Source of the DNA: Rhynchospora pubera
Lineage: Eukaryota; Streptophyta; Magnoliopsida; Poales; Cyperaceae
Reading direction: 5' to 3'
NCBI GenBank assembly: GCA_028095005.1
Contig: CM051459.1
Span: 117,649,431-117,713,430, forward strand
Length of the DNA stretch: 64,000 nt
Shown here: positions 25,081-36,226 of the stretch, one piece after another
Position numbering within the stretch: position 1 is the stretch's first letter
How the letters are laid out: every line of letters starts with the position of its first letter
Program-made: the position numbers and the translations under genes
The notes under the pieces: model-generated
What the model was told of the DNA's origin: nothing
Databases searched by the model: none
Seen by the model: the letters and a program-made list of their open reading frames with translations, nothing else

Positions 25081-27295
25081 ATATAATGGATAAAGGGACA
25101 ACTTTTTTGTTTTTTTAATAGTAACTTTCTTTGTACTTCAACATTTGTATATTTTATTTGTCATTGGCCCATTGCCACGTGTTCGGATCATAAATGTGTA
25201 AAAGGTTCCTTTAAAGATCAGAAGTCAGAGCCCTAAATTTCATCAAGATTCATGCTGCATGTATCTAAAGACCCCCTTAAAAAAAATTAACATTATTAAA
25301 TTAACACCGGAGGAGCTATAGCAAAATGACTCAAAACGCGTTTGCATGCAGTCTTTTCGTCCAAAAAGTTGTCTCCATTTATATATTTGTCAAACATTAG
25401 TGAATGACAATTTTAATCATATGCTCGATCTGCATGTCCAGATTAATTCACATATACTGTAGAACAACCTATCATGCAAAGAACACCTACAAGCAAACAA
25501 ATGCAGACCACGTTTTAAATAACAATCAACAAAACAATCCATTATCTTAATAAAATAATCCTTTTTTCTGTACATAAGCTGACCAATTGACTTCCATTAA
25601 GAAATAAACTCAAAAATCAATGTTTACTTCACGCAATCTCCTTATTGGACTCTTCAAGTGAAAAATGTGGGAGCCAGTAATCTCCCACTAACACTTCCAG
25701 TGCGGATCATCTGCTTCATATCCCAACCCGCCACACCATGCCATCAGAAAAGCACCCAAAATTTAACTTTTATTAGGCCCTCCTTCCATCATACTACATA
25801 ATCCCACGTGTCAGCTTTCTACCTCACATAAGTATGCACTAGTATAGACTACTTGGAATCCGGATTTCTAACTATGTATGACGCATTCCACTGTGTCGCC
25901 ATAATTGCCGTGTCGTTCTAAATTTAATACCTTTCCCTTTCATTTTTCCAAGCGCATGTCATGTGCTCTCTATCTATCGGAGTCGTATTCTCTGCCGACC
26001 TTTAAAAGGTCAGCAGAGGGCAGACCTTTCATCCGATTCGTCAGTTCTTAATCCAACGGCGCGAAAGAAAAATGAAAAATTCGCTTCTCTCGAACCCTGC
26101 CCTTCCTTGCTCGAGTCCCCTACTTCCCTTCAATAAAAAAATAAAAAATTGGAAAACACAATCTCTACGCCAGATTAACTCTCTCTGCTCGATCCTCCCT
26201 TCTCATTACCCTCTTTTCTACTCTCATGGACTTTCGACTCTCTCCGCCATATCTAACTCGCGACTTCTCGTAACTCTCTTTACCAGTCAAGTTTCGTGGT
26301 GACAGGTAACGCTCCCCTCCTTTTTCTCCAAAATGGATAAATGGTTCAATGTTGATTGTGCTTTCTTCAATTTAGTTATGATTTTCTCAATTTTAGTTGT
26401 GTATTTTTTCATTTTCGATTGTGATTTGTGGCAGCGATACAAAAAAAAAGGGAAAATCCACCCCCAATATCGACTGTAAATTACTGGCACAAGAAATTTT
26501 GAGTTGTAAAATTAAAATCTCAGTTGCAAAAATATAGTAATTCACCTCAATCTCTAGTCTCTAGAATGAACCTTTTCCTTTCTGTATGTCAAATTGTCAA
26601 CGCAAACAGTTGAGATCCTAATTATTAACAACAAATTCTCTTAGGCACTGAATTTTGCATTGTCATCCGAAATACTGATAAGCAATTGATCTTTATACAG
26701 TTCTGCTAAAGAAGAATGAAGAAGATGAAGAAAGAACAAACTACCAAGCAGACCGATTAGAGAAGAGGGTGATGAAGAAGACACCATAATTTTTTGTAAT
26801 TTGCTATCATTTTGGGGTGTTTTGTAACAAATGACAAAAGCTTGGTAGGAACTATGGCGGGGCCTTGGTTTGATTAATTGGGATGAATAATTGCAAGACT
26901 CATTTTGTTAAGGTTGGCAGAGTCTCTTACTTTGATTAAAGTATGGCATGTTTTAAAGTATGAAACAAATTTGACAGTATCTCAGGTCCAGCTTAATAAA
27001 GGTCACGACTCACAAGCATATTCATTTTTACATGGCTAATTTCTCTTTACTTGTTATTTGTGCAAATGACAGTGTCTGTGTGGTATATCTGTATGATGCT
27101 TTTCTTTTGTCAAGATCTTAGTTCAATTGTTTGTTCTATTAGTTCAAGCAATGCATTTCCCATGAAGCTGATGTTCTATTAGAAATAGCACATATCCATA
27201 GCACAAATCTATATCATAGCACATATCCAATAGTTCATTATTCAATACATAGCACATGTTCAATTGTCTACAACTCCAAATTCATACATTACACC
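25081..27295. other. Intergenic DNA, no gene recognised
   Basis: AT-rich sequence. 25990..26018 is a short perfect-looking hairpin (ctctgccgacctttaaaagg...), similar to the tips of the foldback elements at 23327 and 28539, so it may be one end of another such element. The open frame at 26072..26302 has no recognisable motif. Around 27180..27260 the word 'atagcacat' recurs several times. Confidence 0.4.
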
Positions 27296-27472
27296 TCATA
27301 AATTACAATAATCAAAAGAAAAATAAAAAATAATACAAGAGATTGAAAAATGCTTCTTGAACTTCTCATCCAACTTCTCTTCAATTTTCTTAAACTTCTC
27401 ATCCAAATGTTTATTGAAATCATCAACTTGCCTTTCTAATTGTTTCCTCAATGATTCAACTTGAGAGCTCAT
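27296..27472 (-). pseudogene. Short coiled-coil-type open frame, likely a gene or transposon fragment
   Basis: A minus-strand frame of 58 residues begins MSSQVESLRKQLERQ and contains a repeated heptad-like block (DEKFKKIEEK, then LDEKFKKHF). Charge pattern and spacing suggest a coiled coil. The last 15 residues are hydrophobic and look random. I do not recognise the family. It could be the C-terminal exon of a host gene or of a transposon protein, and nothing around it supports a functional gene. Confidence 0.3.
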
Positions 27473-27499
27473 TGTTGCTTTGAGAGCTTATTGCTATCT

Positions 27500-28538
27500 A
27501 AAAATCTAAAAAGAATATCATCAAACATTTACAATAAATATATCCAAGAGGATAAGTACATTCTATTACATATAGCCACTGTTACATTCATGCAAGGATA
27601 TATTCTGATTTTAACGCTATCAGTAACAACCTGATATAGCAGGACCAAAAGTGTGGTGTATTATGATTGGCTTAGAGCATAGTTAGCGTGGTGTAATGTG
27701 ATAGGTTAAGAGCAAAAAGACAAAAAGAAATAGAATGGTTATATCTGTTAGACTATTACATATAGCCACTGTTACATTCCTGTAGGATATATACAAAAAA
27801 ATGCAATGAAAACAATTACTCAATCCTCTTCTTTCTCTCTACTTTATCTATTCTATAAACTCAATTAAGTCAAATTACAAGCACCCATACCTCAATTATG
27901 TTTTCAACAGTTCAGATTTGTCTATTATAGCTTTTTGGTACATACCATCATTATGAACTTTGATAAAAGAAAGCATCTGCATTTTCTGAATTTTATTTGT
28001 TAAAAAATAAAAGTGAAAATCAGATTTGTTGAGCAAAATCAGATTTTAGTTTTTGTTGAAATTTCATGATTTCAGTACTCGAAATGAAGAGAGAGATGAA
28101 AATCCAAGGTGGCTAGAGGTACTGAAATCAAAGGTGGTGACAATCAAGTAAAAGCATTGAATATTGAAATTTCAACTTTCCAAGGTGGCTAGAAGAATAG
28201 GAAGTAAATTAATAGCAACAAATTTCAACAGATTCCAACTTTCAAAGGTGGCAGCAAATTTACCCAGGAGAACTCGATTTTACTAAATCGAAGGTGGCTA
28301 GAGTTTAGAGACGAAGCCATTGAAGAGTCGCTCTTTCTCTCTTGGATGGAAATATAAGGTGCGAGCAGCCGGATTTTCTATCTCGCTTTCTCTCTCTTTT
28401 TCTTCGATCGATCTAGGCTTTCCTTTCGACAGTACACGAAGAGGAGACGAAGTACACGGAGAATTATAAAATAGTGTATTTCAGCGAACTCGGGCAGTCG
28501 GGCAGGGATGTAATTCAGCGACTTTCTCCTATATGCAA
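27500..28538. other. Intergenic DNA with 'aaggtggctag' words
   Basis: AT-rich. Between 28100 and 28300 the phrase 'aaggtggctaga' or a variant recurs four to five times. No gene was recognised. Confidence 0.4.
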
Positions 28539-29326
28539 GGGAGTCGGATCCTCTGGTCGGCAACTTAAAAACGACCAGGTGGTCGTCTGCTAATCCGAGC
28601 CGTCGGATTAAAAAGAACCGTCCGATCTCTCCCATCTTTTTTCTGTCCTCCCAAAAAATAAAAAAAGATGCGTATACGACTACGAATCTACGACTACGAT
28701 TCCCTCTCTTCTCTCCCGATCGTCCCTTTCTTTCCAGAGGTGTTCAGAGAAGAAAAAGAGAGAGCGGAAGAGAGAAAAAGGTGCTTTGTAGAGGCTTACT
28801 ACTCCAAAATTTATCAAGTGGCAACAGTAATCTCATATTGGATTCCTTTCCTAGAACCTCAGGTGCTTTGTAGGAAGTACCAGAAACTTCATACTAGACT
28901 AAAATAGCAACAGAGACATGAAATTGGGTTTGGCTTTTGCTAAATAGATGGGATTCCTAACCCCAATGTCGACGCCACAGCCTACACCAAAGCCAGTGAA
29001 GATCTGACCAACCTTCAAGGTAAAGGGGTTTTCAAATTGAAACCCTTGCTTCTGCTTCAAGTTCAGACTCCATGGTGGCGTCCCCATTAGAGAGGCAAGA
29101 GAGCTGAAAAAGAAAAGTCGATGTGAGGAAGCTTACTTCACTTCAGAATTTGATTCCTGCAGGTGGCTGCTAGAGGCGTAGTCGTAGTCCTATACGTGCA
29201 TCTTTATTTTTTCGAAGGGACGGAAAAACGATGAAGAGATCGGACCGTTCTTTTTAATCCGACGGCTCGAATCAGCAAACGACCACCTGGTCGTTTTTAA
29301 GTTGCCGACCAGAGGATCCGACTCCC
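28539..29326. mobile_element. Inverted-repeat element with ~160-bp arms (788 bp)
   Basis: The left arm starts GGGAGTCGGATCCTCTGG and the right arm ends with its complement. The match continues through 'aaaaacgaccaggtggtcg', the 'ccgtcggattaaaaagaacgg' region and, with gaps, the 'gcgtatacgactacg' region (left arm about 28539..28700, right arm about 29165..29326). The tip resembles the Mutator-like foldback at 23327. I do not see a matching target-site duplication. It ends about 310 bp upstream of the PDCT start codon. Confidence 0.75.
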
Positions 29327-29560
29327 CGGTTCCTCTATCTATCTCCGTCATCCTAAAATTTCCCCGACCAATCACAATTCACAAACCAACCTTCCTTTCT
29401 CTCTTTCCACATTTCTTCTCCCCACCACAGAAGCAGAAGTCGACCTCCGATCTACGCCGGGCCCCATTCGAGTTGTCTCCTTTTGAAAGCTGAAATCTTT
29501 ACCTGCCGTAATAAAAATTAACTAAAAAAAAACAAAATCTTTCTGTCTGTGTGTATACTG

Positions 29561-29570
29561 TATATATAAG
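29561..29570 (+). promoter_or_regulatory. TATA box of the PDCT gene
   Basis: TATATATAAG lies 64 bp upstream of the start codon, which would put transcription start near 29590..29600 and give a leader of about 40 nt. Confidence 0.7.
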
Positions 29571-29633
29571 CCGAGGTAAATAAAACATGGCTCCAAACCC
29601 TCACTTCACTGCACAACAGGTTTATCTACAACA

Positions 29634-31436
29634 ATGGAGGAGATTTCAAGCAACGTTGAGCGAATCATTCCTCTCAGCCTAGATCCTGGGCTTCGTTCTC
29701 GGCATTTGTCGAAACCAAAGATAGGAGAGGACGCACAGGTCATTCCTTCTGATACAATGGAAGGCATATTGCCATCAAATTCGAATGAGGATGCGAGATT
29801 GAAGGGGAATTATAAGGCGTCGCCGGCTTTTGTGAACTATTTATCGATTGAGGCAGTGGCGGGATTGGTGCGGCGGCATCCGGCATCGTTCGTGTTTTCT
29901 CTGACGCTTTTGTTTTTCATGGGAGTCGAGTATACTATTCCGATGGTGCCGAGTGATTCTCCTCCTTTGGATCTTGGTTTTTGGTTTACGGAGTCTTTGA
30001 ATGCCGGTTTGGCAGCTAGACCAAACCTTAATTCCTTCCTTGCTGCACTTAACACGGTATATACTTTTTTTTAGTAGCATGATATATACATAATATACTT
30101 TATTCTTCTTCCATTTTAATTTTCTAATTATAAGAAAATGAACTTAGAAGTTAATTAGGATAACTTTTTGACATTGCTTGCTCATGTATTATACATTTTG
30201 AGTTATCCGAATCAGTAGAAATTAGGATCAAAAGAAGTAAAATGAGATTAAAATAAGAAAAACTAAAAAAAAAAAATCATATCAGGTCTACATTGATACA
30301 GAAAAAAACACTGGCATTATATATAATGTGACGCCCTCAGATTATACTTGTGTTTTTAGTTGTTGAGAGAAATAACATTATACCCTTAAAATGCACAGTT
30401 GTTTGTGGCGATGCAATCAACATATATTTTCTGGAGCTTGCTAATTGAGGGGCGACCCCGTGCTACAATTGCATCACTCTTCATGTTCACTTGTCGGGGT
30501 ATTCTGGGGTCCTCGACTCAGCTCCCCCTTCCCAAGGTAAGTTAAGGTTTTCTGTTGAATTTTTTAACTGTTACCCTCTGTATCCTGCAATAGCCCTTCA
30601 ACATTGCATGCTGTGGATTTCTCGCTTCTTTCGGAAATACCAATTTATCTATTTTTAATTATGTGTCATTCTTCCTAGAAGAGAAAATCATTTGTGATGA
30701 AAGAATTTTTTTCACTTCTTTTTGGAATGTGTATCATCATTCCCATTTGGCAGGGTTATTATACATTTATACATGACAATTAAGCAAGGACTAAATAGAA
30801 AATGTCTCGTTCATATTTTTCGATTGTCAAGCCTTTGAACTTCAGAATAATCCTTTTATTCACGTATGCTATTCTCCACTTATAGAAGACCCCCAATGTA
30901 TTTGCATAATTGCATTGTTGGTCTCAGCTGTCCTGTTGCTTCATCATTTCTCCCTTTTTAGCAATCAATTGCTTGGAGACAGCCCAGCATATATACCAAT
31001 GAGAATAATCTATTATTTGAGAAGTAATTTATTTGCTCAAGCATATTTTAAATAAGTTTATAAACACCTGCAGGAATTCCAAGGATCTGGCGCTGACTTC
31101 CCTGTTGGTAATGTCTCCTTCTTTCTTTTCTTTTCGGGTCATGTGGCGGGATCAATGATAGCCTCACTAGATATGAGGCGCATGAAACGATACAAGATGG
31201 CATGGAGTTTTGATGCCTTGAACATTTTACAAACAATAAGGTTGCTTGCCTCGAGGGGCCACTACACCATTGATTTAGCCACTGGTCTAGGTGCCGGTTT
31301 CCTCTTCGACATACTTGCAGGACGGTACCTTGAATGCAAAAGCCAGAAAAGGCATTTGCTGGCTGAAGAAGAACCCATTTTTTGTCGGTGTTGTTGCAAC
31401 TGCAAGCAAACACAACATTCGATTGCTAGTTCGTAA
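29634..31436 (+). CDS. ROD1: Phosphatidylcholine:diacylglycerol cholinephosphotransferase (PDCT/ROD1 homologue)
   Basis: A membrane enzyme of the ER that moves phosphocholine between phosphatidylcholine and diacylglycerol, so that polyunsaturated acyl groups made on PC reach storage lipid. Exons are 29634..30056, 30399..30536 and 31074..31436, all in phase 0 with GT-AG junctions (307 residues). After a variable N-terminus of about 80 residues come hydrophobic segments starting near residue 84 (LLFFMGVEYTIPMVP). The lipid phosphatase-like catalytic motifs are intact: SGHVAGS with His210, and RGHYTIDLATG with His250 and Asp254. The blocks FMFTCRGILG, STQLPLP and FPVGNVSFFLFFSGHVAGSM match Arabidopsis ROD1 closely. 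The start has a good context (acaatgg). The C-terminus is odd: a cysteine cluster CRCCCNC before the final Ser. Confidence 0.93.
30057..30398 (+). other. Intron 1 of the PDCT gene
   Basis: A GT-AG intron of 342 bp in phase 0, AT-rich. It breaks the conserved ALNT-(L/V)FVAMQ block between Thr and Leu. Confidence 0.85.
30537..31073 (+). other. Intron 2 of the PDCT gene
   Basis: A phase-0 intron of 537 bp with donor GTAAGT and acceptor CTGCAG. It separates STQLPLPK from EFQGSGADFP. Confidence 0.87.
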
Positions 31437-32138
31437 AACTGTAAATGATAGATTTTGAACTTGCGAGCAGACGGAACTTCGTTCAAATTTTTGTGCATGC
31501 TGTTAGAATATACTTTGTTTTGGAGATTCAGTGTACATGTTAGACTAAGCATACTTTGGTGGGAACAGCTTATTAAGATACATGCTAATGCCAGGATTGC
31601 TCTCACACCCACTGCCACTGGCAAATTGAGTACTATAACAGTGTTAGTTCTGACCCCAATGAAAACTTCCTGCTGAATTCACATAGTTTGATAGTTACAA
31701 AATCTCATAAAGTTCACTGTTACTGATTGCTAAATGAAATTTGATGTACTGCTAGACTACATATTAGCATCTTTATAAGGAATAAGCTGGTACACAAAAC
31801 ATATCAACATTTACCAGAATGTATGTTGTGATGGAGAAAATCAATCAAGTTAATATAGTTTAACTCTTAAATTAATTGAATTGTACTGAGTGCCTTCTAA
31901 CTTATACCCAATTGCTCATGTTCGAGGAGTTCAACTGATCTTAGCATAGAAACTACAAATAGGTATAATCTAAGTGTTAATAGATTCAAAGAAGAATTCA
32001 TATGATCATGCATACCTTAAAATTGATGAGTTCAACTGATCTTAGCATAGAAATTACAAATAGGTACCACATTTTTCACTAACCGCTAAGGTACCTTTCA
32101 ATTTGCCCAAACATTTTGGATCCCAATTCGCAACCAAT
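31437..32138. other. 3' flank of the PDCT gene and intergenic DNA
   Basis: It presumably includes the 3' UTR, but I see no AATAAA in it. The phrase 'agttcaactgatcttagcatagaaa(c/t)tacaaataggta' occurs twice, near 31927 and 32030, a local direct repeat of about 40 bp. Confidence 0.5.
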
Positions 32139-33214
32139 TTAAGCATACAGTACCATGTTTCCCGGCCTGCAAAATCACATCAAGTTACTTTGCTTCATTG
32201 AAGTCGCAATTTGCGTGCCAAAAAGCTTTGTTGGGCCTAAATTTATCGGGTGAAAGACAAGCTAATTTTGGACCATAGTTCCCCTTAAAATAACAACAAT
32301 ACTAAATTTTTTAAGACTTCATCCTGACTGAAGTCGAGCTCTATATAGGATTAAGATTAGTTTTGACTTTCGAGAACAGCGCAGTTGTGTGCGAATGCAA
32401 ATGCCAAGCGAGAATTTTCAAAACCAAAGGAGCTCATCATCTATTTGATTATTTGTTGTTCTTTTGGAATGGTTTTGTCAGGTTGGTTAATTGATGTCTT
32501 GATCCAATGGCGAATTGCACAGTTGTAATTCATAAATTCCTAAGTCGACGACTACACCTATTTCTGATGCTCTTTTTTTTCCTGATGGCTTTTATTTATT
32601 TATTTATTTATTTTTTTGATCTGTTAATGAATAGTACTACTATGCAAATAACTGAATTCTAATTGAATAGTAACTTCTATACAAATAACTGAAGTGTAAT
32701 TTTTAACATGTAACAAAAGGACAAAAGGTAGAGAGGCGCGTATAGATTCACTTGTTACTCCAATCAATAAATCTATGTAAAGGTCAGTTCATATGTTCTT
32801 AATTGGATTAGTATTCTTTTCCCAGTGCTTGAACACATTAAATCCTTTATCTTTTATGATCCAACTGCACATTAATGGTTTGTGGAGCCACATTATCCTG
32901 AAAGGACCACAAAAGATCCAAATTTGCCATTGCAAATCTTGTGCCTTGAATAATATATGGCCCATTTCTTAAGGCTTCTGTACCAACTTGGTTTCACAAT
33001 GGAATTTAATTTCAGGGATCCTTAATAGTGTCATTTTACAACCTGCTGACACGAGGGATGAGTTCATATGGAAAATTGTCTGCAAATCAGGATTATACTG
33101 TTAATTCCATGTACAGATTGCAGAAAACCATTCCAAAAATCAATTCTCAGTTGGACGTGATATATATGGTTTCTGAAAATTCAACAAAGAATGAAGATTT
33201 TTGTTTGGCAGCTG
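32139..33214 (+). repeat. Duplicated segment, copy A (compact)
   Basis: About 1.08 kb that recurs as scattered blocks within 43298..50013. Shared blocks include 'agcatacagtaccatgtttc', 'ggtgaaagacaagctaattt' and 'gttggttaattgatg'-type sequence, plus the LINE-derived end. Copy A lacks the two hAT insertions and the 4.2 kb insertion found in copy B, so it shows their empty target sites. It also lacks about 60 bp present in B at about 49741..49800, between two 'caatg' words. Confidence 0.88.
33028..33214 (+). pseudogene. LINE ORF2 C-terminal fragment (copy A)
   Basis: An open frame here looks like a small gene, but it is not one. Read across frames it gives DEFIWKIVCKSG, then YTVNSMYRLQ, then QQRMKIFVWQL, the order of the C-terminal region of plant L1 ORF2 just before the zinc finger. 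It is frameshifted and truncated at about 33214. Confidence 0.7.
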
Positions 33215-33323
33215 GATAATATTTTTTGCAGTTTTATTATTGATTGAACAAAGTGAACACATAAAATAGATAATATGAACATACAAATTATCAAAGAGAA
33301 TATATAAAAAAACTAGAAGCACT

Positions 33324-34708
33324 CACTACGCCATTTTTTATTATTTGTACCGGTTTTTTAATGATTATTAGTACCGGTTTTGCAGCGGTACTAATAATCG
33401 GGGGTACTAAAATTAATAAAAAACCGGTACTAATAAGCCGGTAGTAGCAGGAATTGGAATTGGCGGAAAACGCTATTAGTACCGGTTTTTTATAAAAAAC
33501 CGGTACTAATATTAATTAAATAAAAAATAAAAAATTTAATAATTTTAGTACCGGTTTTTTATAAAAAACTGGTACTAAAATTAATTAAATAAAAAACAGA
33601 AAATTTAATTAATTTTAGTACCGATTTTTTATAAAAAAACAGGTACTAAAGTTGATTTTTTTTTTAAAAAAAATTTAGTACTAAATTAATTAACATTTTT
33701 CGTATGGTATAGGCCTGATAAATTAACATTATTTCACAGGAAGTTGTAAAACAAAATGAGGCTTTTTCTTTGTTTGCTTTGTGCTAACTAAAAAACTAAT
33801 TTCAAGTTATTAATTATGTTGTATGGTATTGGGCCTTATCTCATAACACAATGTACTTAATTTTGATCAATGGAGCTAATCTACATTAGTAACTAGCAAC
33901 AAAATTCTAATTACAAAAAATTAACAACACATGGTCTATACAAAAGAAGGATTGTGGGATTCGCAAAGAGAAAATCAACCCTAAACTCATTGTATAAGAG
34001 ATGAGAGGAGGAGAAGCTTACTTGAGGTGGAGGCAGCGGCGATAGCGGAGGCGGCGACAGCGAACAGAGGCGATTTCAGTGACAGCGGACAGAGGCGGAG
34101 AGGTGCAGAGAGGCGACGGCGGAGGAGGCGAGTGGAGAGATAGAGGGTTTTGAAGCAGTTTAAAACTGAAGATTAGTGAAGGGAAGACCTTGAGAGATAG
34201 AACAGTGGTATAAGAACTTGAGAGGCAAAGGAAATCGCCTGAAAAATAAAAAAAATAGTTTTTAAATTAGTACCGGTTTTTTATAAAAAACCGGTACTAA
34301 AAATCAATATATATAAAAAACCGGTACTAAAAATCGCCTGAAAAAAAAATAATTTTTAAATTAGTACCGATTTTTTATAAAAAACCGGTACTAATATATT
34401 GATTTTTAGTATCGGTTTTTTTTATAAAAAACCGGTACTAAATATATAACGTTTTTTTTATTCTTTCGAACCTTTAGTACTGGTTTTTTATAAAAAATCG
34501 GTACTAATAATCAATTATAAAAAACCGGTACTAAATTAAAGACGTTTTATTTTATTTTTCAGACGATTTTTAGTACCGATTTTTAAAAAAAACCGGTACT
34601 AAATAATAAATCTGACAATTACGAAATTACCATGATTTATTATTAGTACCGGTTTTCTTAAAAACCGGTACTAATTAGCCAGTACTAATAATCCTTTTTG
34701 TTGTAGTG
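33324..34708. mobile_element. CACTA-type non-autonomous element (1385 bp)
   Basis: Starts CACTACGCCA, ends TTGTAGTG, and is flanked by a 3-bp duplication 'act' (33321..33323 and 34709..34711), all typical of CACTA (En/Spm) elements. Both subterminal regions (33346..33700 and 34260..34690) are packed with taccggttttttat / ataaaaaaccggta motifs in both orientations, the likely transposase-binding repeats. The centre (about 33700..34250) has a GGCGGCGA-rich patch near 34030..34130 but no transposase. Confidence 0.9.
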
Positions 34709-34711
34709 ACT

Positions 34712-35741
34712 GCCCATTCAATGTGTGGGCGAATTTCAATATGTGAAAATATTACTTGACATAAATATGTTGTTCTGATTTTCAATATTAAAGATCAATG
34801 TTATCTTGATCGGCACTGAAAATAATAGTAGTATTTACCAATTTAAACAATTAGAATCAATAAAAGTAGATATGTAAATAGCCCAAAAAATAATCAATGA
34901 AAACAAATATGTTTTACAAGAAACGAGCACAAAGAAAACTTTGTAGCAATGATCTTAAAGGCACTGCATGATGCTTAAAAATTTGCAATCGAGACCTTTA
35001 AATCAATAGCACATTAAATTATCACAACAAATACATAAGCATATAAATCAGATTTGAGCTGATGAAAGGATAATATTATTTCAGGATGAGAGATAAGATG
35101 CAGAGACGGGGGTGGAAGATGGCTGAAGTAGAGCAGCCATTCCTCTCACCAAACATGTACAATGAGATAAACCCACATATCAGTATAATAAAGTAAGATT
35201 TTAAGATAACATATGCTACTAATCATTCACTCAGCATCTTTTTTGAAGGAATCAAACCAAAAAAACAAAATCTTTTTTTTACCATTTAGGAATGATCTAA
35301 CCTAGAGTTTGAAGTTCTAATATTTAAGAACTGTGTAAAAATTCGACGTTTTGAATATCACATTTAGCATTTGACATTCTTAGAGACAATATGCCAAATT
35401 ACCAGGAATAAAAATGTGGAATGAAAAAAAGAAATATACCAGAAGGTATGTTGCCTCATGTTGAACAGTGACTTGGAACTTTCTCCCTGAGATCAGGCCA
35501 TCTTGATGCACTTCCGATTAAATGTGATTCCCTTCTGAATCAGCCTTATATTTATGTTTTAGCAATTTTATCTGATCATTTATTCTACCACATGTCTGTA
35601 CCAAATAAAAATCCCATTATCTTACGTCTGATCAATGCCACCACATCTCTGAACCAAACTGGACTCCTTAATTGCTAATTTCCACTGTAGTAGTTTATTA
35701 AGAAAAAAATATTTTTTTTCCAAAAAAGAAAAATATATATT
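34712..35741. other. Intergenic DNA, nothing recognised
   Basis: AT-rich sequence between the CACTA element and the SINE. No gene, tRNA or bounded repeat seen. Confidence 0.45.
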
Positions 35742-35928
35742 TACTATATTTAAAAAGAAGCATGTGGTCTAGTAGCTCAGGTGGTAAGAGCACTTGGTTC
35801 TCTTCTAAGAGGTCCAGGGTTCAAACCCGCATGCTTGCGATAGGCTTGGTGAGCCAGTGTAAAAACTCAGCCATATATACAAGAAATGATCAGGGTCGGG
35901 GTATCATTTCTAGCCTACCCCAACTTGT

Positions 35929-36210
35929 TGTTGAGGTTAGAGAGGAGAGAGGAAGTGGTACGGTGTGGTACTGAGAGAGATCAAAGAGAGAGAGGGAGTG
36001 GATTTCTGGTTTCGCACACACAGGGGCTACGCACACACGGAGAAGAAAAGAGACAAAGTAATTTTGGTGGGGAGCAAAAGCAACAGCCCCGATTTTTCAT
36101 TTTTCCTTATTAACCAAAGTTTACACTTTTACACAATTGACCCTATAACATTAAATTATTACAAAGGGTATAAACATAAAAGGAAAAGCTATATGAGGAG
36201 GGACCCAACA
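35929..36210 (-). repeat. 3' LTR of the young copia element
   Basis: 282 bp, TGTTGAGG...GACCCAACA on the + strand. It differs from the other LTR near 35979, 35982, 35997, 36140-36141 and 36164 by eye. Confidence 0.93.
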
Positions 36211-36224
36211 AACTCCTCCTCCCG
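36211..36224 (-). other. Polypurine tract of the young copia element
   Basis: On the minus strand this is CGGGAGGAGGAGTT, directly against the 3' LTR, where second-strand synthesis would be primed. Confidence 0.75.
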
Positions 36225-36226
36225 AC

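Noticed and set aside
35762..35850. A tRNA gene (good box A and box B, D-arm and anticodon-like arm)
   Set aside because: The acceptor and T stems do not pair properly, and the sequence continues into a SINE tail with a flanking target-site duplication.
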